From: Myxococcales bacterium
GTDB lineage: Bacteria; Myxococcota_A; Polyangia; Polyangiales; Ga0077539
Assembly (NCBI GenBank): GCA_030652255.1
Contig: JAUSAZ010000081.1
Span: forward strand, 1 to 34,025
DNA: 34,025 nucleotides
Reading direction: 5' to 3'
Shown: piece by piece, positions 18,420-26,422 of the stretch
How the letters are laid out: the number at the start of each line of letters is the position of its first letter
How positions within the stretch are numbered: the first letter of the stretch is position 1
Translations under genes and position numbers: made by a program
Notes under the pieces: generated by a model
What the model saw: the letters and a program-made list of their open reading frames with translations, nothing else
Database searches by the model: none
What the model was told of the DNA's origin: nothing

Positions 18420-18866
18420 ATGGTGATGGTGGCTCGACGGGGGTTCCTGGCGGCGGCGGCTTCGGCGGTGGGGGCCATCGCGCTGGCGGGGGCTCCGGCG
18501 GCGGCGCAGTCCGCGGCGCTCCGGCAGGGTGTCCTGGGCTTCGAGGATGGGGTGTCCTGGGCGGCGGTGTCGCCCACCTGGGCGGCGCAGCGGGGCGCCT
18601 GGCTGGCCTCGGTGCGCGGCGCGAGCAGCCCGGCGGCGCTGGGCGCGGCGATCCTCCGGCTCGAGGGCGCGATGGGCTGGTCGTCGGTGCAGAACTCCTG
18701 GCGCACCCGCCGCGCGGGCTGGGTCGCGGCGATGCAGTCCGCGGCGAGCGACCACGACGTCGCGGCGCTGCTCATCGAGCTCGAGGCCGTCACCCAGTGG
18801 AGCGCCATGCGCCCCACCTGGCGGGCCGCGCGCACCCCGTGGCTGGCGCGGCTCTCGGCGATCTGA
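18420..18866 (+). CDS. Tat-exported protein with three Trp repeats
   Basis: A 148-aa product starting with a twin-arginine signal (VARRGFLAAAASAVGAIALA, cleavage near AAAQ). The mature protein is essentially three copies of a roughly 40-residue helical repeat with the pattern W-x7-W-x3-R-x2-W: EDGVSWAAVSPTWAAQRGAW, then MGWSSVQNSWRTRRAGWVAA, then TQWSAMRPTWRAARTPWLAR. Tat export implies folding before transport. The start is the ATG at 18420, preceded by AGGAAGAGG; a second in-frame ATG is 6 bp later. I do not recognise the family. Confidence 0.78.
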   Translation: MVMVARRGFLAAAASAVGAIALAGAPAAAQSAALRQGVLGFEDGVSWAAVSPTWAAQRGAWLASVRGASSPAALGAAILRLEGAMGWSSVQNSWRTRRAGWVAAMQSAASDHDVAALLIELEAVTQWSAMRPTWRAARTPWLARLSAI

Positions 18867-18892
18867 CCTGCCCCCCCCCTCCGACGTCCACG

Positions 18893-19840
18893 ATGGAAGC
18901 CACGGTCGCCCTCGGCCCGAGCACCCTGCGGGTCCCTTCGCTGGGCGTGGGGGCGTGGTCCTGGGGCGACGCGCGCTACTGGGGCTACGGCGCGCGGCAC
19001 ACCTCGCGCGACGTGCTCGACGCCTTCATGGCCTCGGTCGAGGGTGGCGCGCGGCTCTTCGACACCGCGGAGGTCTACGGCCACGGCGCCTCCGAGCAGG
19101 TGCTCGGCTGGCTCGCTCGCCGCTCCGGGGCCCCGGTGGTGCTGGCCACGAAGTACGCGCCGCTGCGGGGGCGCGGGGGCGCAGGGGCGCTGCTGCCGGC
19201 GCTGCGGGGCAGCCTGCGGCGCATGGGGGTGGCGCGGGTCGACCTCTACCAGGTGCACTGGGCCGACACCGAGGAGGCCTCCATCGACGAGCTGATGGCG
19301 GCCCTCGCCGACGCGGTGGCCGAGGGGCTCGTGACGGCCGTGGGGGTGAGCAATTTCTCCGCGGAGGAGATGCGCCGCGCCCACGCTGCGCTGGCCCGAC
19401 GGGGCGTCGCGCTGGCGAGCAACCAGGTGCGCTACAACGCCCTGCACCGCGCCCCGGAGACGGACGGCGTGCTCGACGCGTGCCGCGAGCTGGGCGCGTC
19501 GCTGCTGGCGTACAGCCCGCTGGAGCAGGGCGTGCTGCTGGGCTCCTACGCGCCGGGGAGGGTCCCGTCGGGTCCGCGGGGGGAGGCGCCGTGGTTCGCG
19601 GCGGAGCACCTCGCGGCGGCGCAACCCATCGCGGCGCTGCTGCGCTCGCTGGGCGCGGCGGAGGGCGACCGTCCCCCGGAGCAGGTGGCCCTCAACTGGC
19701 TGCGCGCGAAGCCCGGGGTGATCCCGCTGGCGGGCGCGCGCAACGGCGAGCAGGCGGCGCGCAACGTGGGGGCGCTGGGGTGGACGCTGAGCGACGAGGC
19801 GGTCGCGCGCATCGACGAGGCGACGGCGCGCTGGCGGTGA
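18893..19840 (+). CDS. Aldo/keto reductase
   Basis: A 315-aa NADPH-dependent oxidoreductase of the AKR superfamily with a (beta/alpha)8 barrel. The catalytic tetrad is visible: Asp57 (RLFDTAEVYG), Tyr62, Lys87 (VLATKYAP) and His122 (LYQVHWADT). The cofactor region includes VSNFSAEE, SNQVRYNALHR, LLAYSPLEQGVL and the C-terminal IPLAGARNGEQAARNVGALG. It would reduce a carbonyl; substrate unknown. It starts 26 bp after the Trp-repeat gene and may share its transcript. It is convergent with the next gene. Confidence 0.92.
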   Translation: MEATVALGPSTLRVPSLGVGAWSWGDARYWGYGARHTSRDVLDAFMASVEGGARLFDTAEVYGHGASEQVLGWLARRSGAPVVLATKYAPLRGRGGAGALLPALRGSLRRMGVARVDLYQVHWADTEEASIDELMAALADAVAEGLVTAVGVSNFSAEEMRRAHAALARRGVALASNQVRYNALHRAPETDGVLDACRELGASLLAYSPLEQGVLLGSYAPGRVPSGPRGEAPWFAAEHLAAAQPIAALLRSLGAAEGDRPPEQVALNWLRAKPGVIPLAGARNGEQAARNVGALGWTLSDEAVARIDEATARWR

Positions 19841-19844
19841 GGTT

Positions 19845-19859
19845 GGGGCGCTACGCCCC
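19845..19859. terminator. Short GC hairpin between convergent genes
   Basis: GGGGCG (19845-19850) and CGCCCC (19854-19859) form a perfect 6-bp stem with a 3-nt loop in the 10-bp gap between two convergent genes, overlapping the stop of the minus-strand gene. There is no T-run, so any terminator action would be weak or factor-dependent. Confidence 0.3.
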
Positions 19860-20582
19860 GGGGTGGGCGCCCATCGTGGGCATGGCGGCGGGCGCCGCGG
19901 CGGCTTCGAGCTCCTGCAGGCGAGCCCAGATGCGCTCGTGGGTCTGCGCGAGCTCGGCCTTCGCGGCGCCGCTGGCGCGGGAGCCCTCGATGCGGGCGAG
20001 GGCGAGGGCGTTGGTGAGGTAGCCCACATCGCGCATGCTGGGGTCGAGCGCGAGGGTGCCCCACTGCGTGGCCGGGTCGTAGGTGGCGCGGTAGTTCACG
20101 GCGTACTGCTGGCCGGTGGTGACGAGCTGCTCGCGCAGCCAGGCGGCGAGGCTGTCGCGGGCGTCGCCGAGGAGCGCGAGGTCGACCGGGTGGCCGAAGA
20201 CGCGGGCGTAGGTCTCGAGCTGGGCGCGCTGCGTCGGGGAGGGGCGGCCGAGCACGAAGAAGCCCAGCACGAGGCCCACGAGGGCGATGGCGGTGACCGC
20301 GGGGCCGTAGTAGCCGGCGTCCCCCGGGTCGGCCCCCAGCCAGCTGAAGAGGCCGTGCAGCAGCAGGAACGCGCTCCACCCGCGCAGCACCGCGAGCCCG
20401 ATGGAGGGGGCGTGGAAGGGCGTCTGGAGGGCCTCGATCTGCCCGCCATCGAAGGAGCGCAGCACCACCATCGACTGGAGCGGAATGAGCGGGATGAACC
20501 ACACGTGGAAGAAGCGCGTGGCCACGTAGGCCTCACCGCATTGCATCATCTTGCCGTAGAGGCGCTGGCCGAAGACGATCAT
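19851..20582 (-). CDS. Membrane protein of unknown function with conserved N-terminal motif
   Basis: A 243-aa protein. The N-terminus MIVFGQRLYGKMMQCGEAYV, followed by ATRFFHVWFIPLIPLQS, is a short soluble lead and an amphipathic/hydrophobic segment seen in other Gram-negative hypothetical proteins. Two membrane helices follow (about 66-82 and 97-118). The C-terminal half (about 125-243) is soluble and helical, with LETYARVFGHPVDLALLGDA and a charged helix, LAQTHERIWARLQELE. There is no named function. It is divergent from the MoxR gene. Confidence 0.75.
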   Translation of the reverse strand: MIVFGQRLYGKMMQCGEAYVATRFFHVWFIPLIPLQSMVVLRSFDGGQIEALQTPFHAPSIGLAVLRGWSAFLLLHGLFSWLGADPGDAGYYGPAVTAIALVGLVLGFFVLGRPSPTQRAQLETYARVFGHPVDLALLGDARDSLAAWLREQLVTTGQQYAVNYRATYDPATQWGTLALDPSMRDVGYLTNALALARIEGSRASGAAKAELAQTHERIWARLQELEAAAAPAAMPTMGAHPGA

Positions 20583-20657
20583 CGCCCGATGGTCCGCGCG
20601 GCGGGCGCCGCGGTCAACGGTCCCCCTGCGGGTTGGGCGCCGCCCGTCGATGCTTGC

Positions 20658-20670
20658 GGGAATAGTTCCC
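20658..20670. promoter_or_regulatory. Small inverted repeat upstream of moxR
   Basis: GGGAA (20658-20662) and TTCCC (20666-20670) flank TAG, about 97 bp before the MoxR start in the 184-bp divergent gap. It may be an operator or leader hairpin; support is weak. Confidence 0.22.
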
Positions 20671-20766
20671 CTGCGCCAGCGGGTTGCATGCCGCCGCGCC
20701 GCTGCGGTACAGCGCCCGTCGCATCGCCGTCGTCGACCCCACCGCCGAGACCCCAACCGCCGACCT

Positions 20767-21753
<987 letters not shown>

Positions 21754-21763
21754 AGGCGATCGG

Positions 21764-22666
21764 ATGATCCCCAAGGAGCTGCTCAAGAAGCTGCGACGCA
21801 TCGAGATCACCACGGCGAGGCTGGCCAACGACCAGCTCGTGGGCGCGTACGCGTCGGTGTTCAAGGGCCGCGGTCTCGCCTTCGACGAGGTGCGGATGTA
21901 CCAGCCGGGCGACGACGTGCGCTTCATCGACTGGAACGTCACCGCCCGCACCAACGCCCCGCACATCAAGGTCTTCCGCGAGGAGCGGGAGATGACCGTG
22001 ATGCTCCTGGTCGACCTGTCGGGCTCGCAGGACTTCGGCACCCGCGCGATGCTGAAGCGCGAGCTCGTCGCCGAGGTGAGCGCCGTGCTGGCCTTCAGCG
22101 CCGTCAAGAACAACGACCGCGTGGGCCTGGTGCTCTTCACCGACCGGGTCGAGAAGGTGGTGCCGCCGCGCAAGGGCGCGCGCCACGTGATGCGGGTGGT
22201 GAGCGAGATCCTGCAGTTCAAGGCCGCGCCGCGGCCCAACCACGAGCCCGTGGGCACCAACCTGTCGCAGGCCCTGGAGGTGCTCGGCCACCTGTCGCGG
22301 CGCCGCGCGGTGTCCTTCGTGGTGAGCGACTTCCTCGGCAACGACTACGACCACGCGCTGCGCGTCGCCGCCGCCCGCCACGACCTCGTGCCCGTGTACG
22401 TGAGCGACCCCCGCGAGGACGAGCTCCCGGACGTCGGGGTCATGCTCGCCGAGGACCTCGAGACCGGCGAGTGGATCGAGGTCGACACCCGCGACCCCCG
22501 GGTGCGCGAGCACTACCGCCGCACGGTTGCCCAGCAGAAGGTCACCCGCGACACCCTCTTCCGGCGGCTCGGCCTGGACGCCATCAACGTCGCCACGCAC
22601 CGCCCGTACATCACCGCCCTCGCGGAGTTCTTCCGCCGCCGCGCCCGAAGGATGCACGCCGGATGA
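21764..22666 (+). CDS. DUF58 (VWA-like) protein
   Basis: A 300-aa protein with the DUF58 signature GRGLAFDEVRMYQPGDDVRF, then IDWNVTARTNAPHIK (about 36-69), followed by a VWA-like fold with MIDAS-like LLVDLSGSQDFGT (about 80-92) and a second strand, VSFVVSDFLGNDYDHA. It is the standard partner following MoxR in Bat-type operons. It lacks signal peptide and membrane helices, so it is cytosolic or peripheral. Its stop overlaps the next start (ATGA). Confidence 0.9.
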   Translation: MIPKELLKKLRRIEITTARLANDQLVGAYASVFKGRGLAFDEVRMYQPGDDVRFIDWNVTARTNAPHIKVFREEREMTVMLLVDLSGSQDFGTRAMLKRELVAEVSAVLAFSAVKNNDRVGLVLFTDRVEKVVPPRKGARHVMRVVSEILQFKAAPRPNHEPVGTNLSQALEVLGHLSRRRAVSFVVSDFLGNDYDHALRVAAARHDLVPVYVSDPREDELPDVGVMLAEDLETGEWIEVDTRDPRVREHYRRTVAQQKVTRDTLFRRLGLDAINVATHRPYITALAEFFRRRARRMHAG

Positions 22667-23892
22667 GCCACCTCGTGACAGACCTCTCGGCCCGGCCGCC
22701 GCGGGTTGAAACCCACGGCAGCCAAGGGAAAGCCCGCGGCGGGCTGTTCACTGTGCATGGACATCGGACAGGCCGCTTGCGGCCTTCACCTTGGCTGCCG
22801 TGGGTTTCAACCCGCGGCAGCCGGGCGCATCTGGTCGCCACCCTCGCCCTCCTCCTCGCGCCCTCGCTGGCCTCCGCGCAGGACGCCGCCGTCGCGACCG
22901 ACGCCGCCGCGCGCCCCGTCGCACCCGCTCCTGCCCGCGCCGCGGGCGAGTGTGTCGCCGACCCGATCCCGGCCGACCACGCGCCCGCCATCGAGGTCAA
23001 CGTCAACCCGCCGAACCCGCAGGTGGGCGACCGGGTGCGCGTCACCTGGGTGTTCCGCTACCGCACCAACGACCGCGTGGAGTTCACCCCCGACGCGGTG
23101 GCCCTCCAGCAGCCTGCCATCGAGCTCGAGTACGCCCGCGAGCAGCCCGAGCGCGACCGCAGCGTGCACGGCGAGCGCGACGGGCGGCTGCGCTCCGAGG
23201 TAGTCGTCGCGCTGCAGCCCTTCCGCGCCGGCGACGTGGTCGTGCGCCCGATGAACGCCCGGGTGAACACCGGCGACGAGATCGCCCGCATCTGCACCCC
23301 GGAGGTGCGCTTCCGCGTGCGCTCGGTCTTCGGCAACACCTCGCACCCGCAGCCCCGGGACATCACCCGCCCGGAGGACGTGCGCCGCGACGCGCTCACC
23401 TTCCGCCATATCGCCCTCGGCCTCGATGCGCTCTTCGTCGCCGTCGTGGCCGCGCTCTCCATCGCCGGGTGGCTGCGCCGTCGTCCGAAGGTCGTCGCCC
23501 CGCCGCCGCCCCCGCGGCACCCGTACTTCATCGCCCGCGACGCGCTCGAGGTGCTCGCCCGCGGCGACCTCCTCGCCCGAGGCCTCACCAAGGACTACTA
23601 CGACGCCATCTCGGACGTCGTGCGGCGCTACCTCGGCGGCGTGCGCGCCTTCGACGCCATCGAGATGACCACCGACGAGATCCTCGCCCACATGCGCAAG
23701 CACCCGCTGCCGGGCGTCACCTTCGTCGAGGTCGAGCGGCTCCTGCGCGAGTGCGACCTCGTGAAGTTCGCCCGCTACGTGCCCGCCCACGAGGACTCCG
23801 ACGAGATCCTCGCGGCGGCCATCTCCCTCGTCGAGCGCGGCCGCCCCACCATGAGCACGCAGCACGAAGCCGCCCGCGGAGGTGCCCCGTGA
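22663..23892 (+). CDS. BatD-like membrane protein (DUF4381-type C-terminus) with a palindrome-encoded N-terminal insert
   Basis: A 409-aa product translated from an ATGA overlap. Residues 1-10 (MSHLVTDLSA) are followed by about 43 residues encoded by a palindromic repeat element (residues 11-53). Only then comes a signal-peptide core, LVATLALLLAPSLASAQD (about 57-74). The periplasmic domain (about 100-240; NPPNPQVGDRVRVTWVFRYR) is Ig-like, a membrane helix lies at about 248-268, and the cytosolic tail (ARDALEVLARGDLLARGLTK, then LLRECDLVKFARYVP) resembles DUF4381. It probably links the cytosolic MoxR/DUF58 proteins to the envelope. No start codon lies in frame between the element and the signal core, so the insert seems to be translated. 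Confidence 0.8.
   Translation: MSHLVTDLSARPPRVETHGSQGKARGGLFTVHGHRTGRLRPSPWLPWVSTRGSRAHLVATLALLLAPSLASAQDAAVATDAAARPVAPAPARAAGECVADPIPADHAPAIEVNVNPPNPQVGDRVRVTWVFRYRTNDRVEFTPDAVALQQPAIELEYAREQPERDRSVHGERDGRLRSEVVVALQPFRAGDVVVRPMNARVNTGDEIARICTPEVRFRVRSVFGNTSHPQPRDITRPEDVRRDALTFRHIALGLDALFVAVVAALSIAGWLRRRPKVVAPPPPPRHPYFIARDALEVLARGDLLARGLTKDYYDAISDVVRRYLGGVRAFDAIEMTTDEILAHMRKHPLPGVTFVEVERLLRECDLVKFARYVPAHEDSDEILAAAISLVERGRPTMSTQHEAARGGAP
22694..22822. repeat. Palindromic element copy 1, in frame inside the BatD-like gene
   Basis: Perfect 30-bp inverted arms lie at 22698-22727 and 22789-22818, extended by a few more pairs outward. The inner 59 nt (22730-22788) hold two small hairpins, GCCCGC/CGGGC and GGCCGC/GCGGCC, joined by TGTTCACTGTGCATGGACAT. 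The outer arm contains GGGTTGAAACCC. The same core recurs at 26251-26309. It is translated as part of the N-terminus of the BatD-like protein without a stop codon. Confidence 0.88.
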
Positions 23893-25049
23893 AGCTCCGC
23901 GGCCGCCCCGCCCCCGTGCAGCGCGTGATCCCGCGGCACCGCTCGCCCGCCGGTCCCGTCGCGTGGATGGCCGCGCTCATCGTCGCCCTCGTCCTCGGCG
24001 GCCTCTACGGCTACGCGCGCTTCCAGGGCTGGGACCTCCAGCTCAAGTTCCCATGGGCGCTGCTCTCGCTGCCCGGGGCGTTACTCATCTACGTATGTTC
24101 GCGGCTGCTCTGGCGGCGCGCGGGGGCGGTGCCGGGCGAGGCCCTCACGCGCCTCAAGGTGTCCCAGGGCGCGGCGCTGCGGGGCGTCCCTCGCACCCTG
24201 AGCGCGCGGCTCATCCATCTGCCCGGCGCGCTGCGGGTGGCGGCCATCGTGCTGGTGGGTGTCGCGCTCGCGCGCCCGCAGCGGGTCGACGCGCCCGACG
24301 CGCTCGAGCTGTCGGGCATCGACATCGTGATGTCCATCGACCTGTCGGGATCGATGCGCGCGGCGGACCTCCAGCCCACCCGGTTGGAGGCGGCGAAGGA
24401 GGTGGTGGGCGAGTTCATCCAGCGCCGCCGCAGCGACCGCATGGGCCTGGTGGTCTTCGGCCGCGAGGCCTTCACGGTGGTGCCGCCGACGCTCGACTAC
24501 ACGGTGCTACAGCGCATGGTGAGCGCGCTCAGCCTCGACCTCATCGACGGCTCCGGGACGGCCATCGGCGACGGGCTCGGCACGGCGCTCAACCGGCTGC
24601 GGCACAGCGACGCGCGCAGCAAGGTGGTGGTGCTGCTCACCGACGGGGCCAACAACGCCGGGCACGTCGACCCGCGCGAGGCGGCGCAGCTCGCGACGGC
24701 CCTGCGGGTGAAGGTCTACACGATCCTGGTGGGCACCGCGGAGGAGGCGCCGGTGCAGCAGGGCGTCGACCTCGCGGGGCGCCCGGTGTACGCGACGGCG
24801 CGCTTCCCGGTCGACCCGCAGCTGCTCCAGGACATCGCGACCACGACCGGTGGGCAGTTCTTCCGGGCGGTCGACCGGGCGGGGCTCGCGCAGAGCTTCC
24901 ACACCATCCTCGACCACCTGGAGCGCAGCAAGATCGCCGACGCGGGCGCCCGCTACGCCGAGCTGTACTCCTGGCTGGTGGTGGCGGCGCTCGCGCTGCT
25001 GGCGCTCGAGGTGCTGCTCTCGTCGACGCGTCTGAGGAGGTTCCCGTGA
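23889..25049 (+). CDS. batA: BatA-like VWA membrane protein
   Basis: A 386-aa protein starting at a GTG overlapping the previous stop (GTGA). Membrane helices lie at about 24-41, 55-72 and 112-128. The VWA domain has the MIDAS motif SIDLSGSM (Asp151, Ser153, Ser155) and VVVLLTDGANNAGHVDP, and the last membrane helix is near 365-381. The layout (helices, VWA, helix) is that of BatA of the Bacteroides aerotolerance operon, though that phenotype is not universal. It probably forms a membrane complex with BatB and the TPR protein. The first helix (about 24-41) sits after an unusually basic lead, KLRGRPAPVQRVIPRHR. Confidence 0.85.
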   Translation: MKLRGRPAPVQRVIPRHRSPAGPVAWMAALIVALVLGGLYGYARFQGWDLQLKFPWALLSLPGALLIYVCSRLLWRRAGAVPGEALTRLKVSQGAALRGVPRTLSARLIHLPGALRVAAIVLVGVALARPQRVDAPDALELSGIDIVMSIDLSGSMRAADLQPTRLEAAKEVVGEFIQRRRSDRMGLVVFGREAFTVVPPTLDYTVLQRMVSALSLDLIDGSGTAIGDGLGTALNRLRHSDARSKVVVLLTDGANNAGHVDPREAAQLATALRVKVYTILVGTAEEAPVQQGVDLAGRPVYATARFPVDPQLLQDIATTTGGQFFRAVDRAGLAQSFHTILDHLERSKIADAGARYAELYSWLVVAALALLALEVLLSSTRLRRFP

Positions 25050-26125
25050 GGTTCGGGGCGGTGGCGTGGTTGTGGCTGCTGGCGCTGGTGCCCCTGCTGG
25101 GCGCGCTGATGGCGTACGCGACCTGGGCGCGGCGGCGCGACCTCGCGCGCTTCGGCGACGTGCTGCTGGTGTCGAGCCTGCGCGACGGGTCGCCCGCGGG
25201 CTGGCGCGCGGCGCGCTCGGTGCTGGTGCTGGTGGCGGTGGCGCTGCTGGCGGTGGGGGCGGCGCGGCCGCAGCACGGGTCGCGCACCGAGGTGGTCGCG
25301 CGGCGCGGCATCGACGTGGTGGTGTGCCTCGACGTGTCGAAGTCGATGCTGGCGCGCGACGTGGCGCCCTCCCGCATCGAGCGCGCGAAGGCGGAGCTCG
25401 AACGCCTGCTCACCGAGGAGCCCGGCGACCGGGTGGCGGTGGTGCTCTTCGCGGGCGACACGATGGAGTACCCGCTGACCACCGACCACGAGGCGGCGCT
25501 GCGCTTCTTCCGCGACGCGCACCCGTGGGAGTTCCCGGTGCAGGGCACGTCCATCGGGCGGGCCATCACGGCGGCGCGGGATCTCCTCCGGCGCGATCCC
25601 CTGGCGAGCCGCCGGTCGCGGGTGATCCTGCTGATCACCGACGGCGAGGACCTCGACGGCGACCCGGTGGCGGCCGCGCGCGACGCGGCGAGCGACGGGG
25701 TGCAGGTGTTCATCAACGCGATCGGGAGCACGGTGCCGGAGCCCATCCCCGCGTACACGCAGGACGGTCGGATGGCCGGCTACGAGCGCGACTCGCGCGG
25801 CGAGATCAAGCAGACGCAGTTCACGCCGCAGATGGAGCAGCAGCTCCGGTCGGTGGCGGAGGTCGGCCACGGGACGTACTTCCGCCCGCGGGCGGGCGAG
25901 GTGGGCATCGACGCGGTGCGACGGCAGCTCTCGCGGCTGCGGCGCTCGGAGGTCTCGGAGACGCAGCGCACGGTGTACGAGGAGCTCGCGTGGGTGGTGC
26001 TGTTCCCGGCCTTCGCGCTGCTGCTGGTGGCCTCCGGGCTGCTGCCCGAGCGGGTGCGGCGGCGCGGCGGGACGGCCTCGGGCGTGGGCGCGGGGATGGG
26101 CGCGGGGATGGGAGGCGCGCCGTGA
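25046..26125 (+). CDS. batB: BatB-like VWA membrane protein
   Basis: A 359-aa paralogue of the preceding protein, again starting at a GTG that overlaps the stop (GTGA). Membrane helices lie at about 5-25 and 58-73. The VWA domain has MIDAS CLDVSKSM (Asp96, Ser98, Ser100) and VILLITDGEDLDGDPV, and the C-terminal membrane helix is VVLFPAFALLLVASGLL. The tail GVGAGMGAGMGGAP is low-complexity and overlaps the 30-bp direct repeat that is duplicated downstream. BatA and BatB are expected to interact in the inner membrane. Its TGA overlaps a GTG (26122) that now opens a small insertion-derived frame. Confidence 0.87.
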   Translation: MRFGAVAWLWLLALVPLLGALMAYATWARRRDLARFGDVLLVSSLRDGSPAGWRAARSVLVLVAVALLAVGAARPQHGSRTEVVARRGIDVVVCLDVSKSMLARDVAPSRIERAKAELERLLTEEPGDRVAVVLFAGDTMEYPLTTDHEAALRFFRDAHPWEFPVQGTSIGRAITAARDLLRRDPLASRRSRVILLITDGEDLDGDPVAAARDAASDGVQVFINAIGSTVPEPIPAYTQDGRMAGYERDSRGEIKQTQFTPQMEQQLRSVAEVGHGTYFRPRAGEVGIDAVRRQLSRLRRSEVSETQRTVYEELAWVVLFPAFALLLVASGLLPERVRRRGGTASGVGAGMGAGMGGAP

Positions 26126-26129
26126 GGGC
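26100..26129 (+). repeat. 30-bp direct repeat, left copy (batB stop junction)
   Basis: An identical 30-bp sequence occurs at 26100-26129 and 26393-26422, offset by 293 bp. It spans the CCGTGAGGGC stop/start overlap, so the insertion between the copies re-created the coupling junction at both ends. Confidence 0.9.
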
Positions 26130-26418
26130 TGACTCTTCCATGGGGCCGATGGGCCCGTCGCGTTCGTCGCGCTCGTCGCGCTCGTCGCGCTCGTCGCGCC
26201 CGTCGCGCTCGTCACCGCGTGTTGAAACACGCGGCAACGCAGCAGCAATGAAGCCCGCAAGCGGGCTGTTCACAGTACCTGGACATCGTACAGGCCGTTG
26301 CGGCCTTCATGGCTGCCGGCGTTGCCGCGTGTTTCAACACGCGGTGACGAGCGCGACGGGCGCGACGGGCACCACAGGCACCACGGGCGTACGCGCGGGG
26401 ATGGGAGGCGCGCCGTGA
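26122..26418 (+). CDS. Insertion-derived 98-aa frame between batB and the TPR gene
   Basis: This GTG-initiated frame uses the same GTGA overlap with batB that once started the TPR gene, and ends in a second GTGA overlap with the present TPR gene. It encodes a Ser-Arg tract (SRSSRSSRSSRSSRPSRSS) and then residues read from the palindromic element, PRVETRGNAAAMKPASGLFT. It ends VRAGMGGAP, the same last residues as BatB. The PRVET and GLFTV..GHRTGR stretches match those read in the BatD-like insert, so both copies lie in the same frame. It is probably not a functional protein, but if read it could preserve translational coupling. Expression is unproven. Confidence 0.4.
   Translation: MRADSSMGPMGPSRSSRSSRSSRSSRPSRSSPRVETRGNAAAMKPASGLFTVPGHRTGRCGLHGCRRCRVFQHAVTSATGATGTTGTTGVRAGMGGAP
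26192..26367. repeat. Palindromic element copy 2
   Basis: Perfect 49-bp inverted arms lie at 26192-26240 and 26319-26367. The core (26251-26309) aligns with 22730-22788: 52 identical positions over 60 columns with two one-base gaps. The outer arm contains CGTGTTGAAACACG, where copy 1 has GGGTTGAAACCC, so the arms differ in sequence but each remains self-complementary. Imperfect pairing continues between the arm and the core (CAGCxATGAA). Confidence 0.9.
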
Positions 26419-26422
26419 GGGC
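26393..26422 (+). repeat. 30-bp direct repeat, right copy (TPR gene start junction)
   Basis: Identical to 26100-26129. It contains the present GTG start of the TPR gene within the GTGA overlap, and marks the right boundary of the 293-bp insertion. Confidence 0.9.

Noticed and set aside
22698..22818. CRISPR-like sequence (GTTGAAAC/GTTTCAAC ends)
   Set aside because: There are only two inverted arms per element and no direct repeats with unique spacers; no cas genes are near.
26122..26418. Treating the 98-aa insertion frame as a true Bat operon gene
   Set aside because: Its content is a Ser-Arg simple repeat plus a palindrome and a copy of the BatB tail; listed only as a low-confidence frame.
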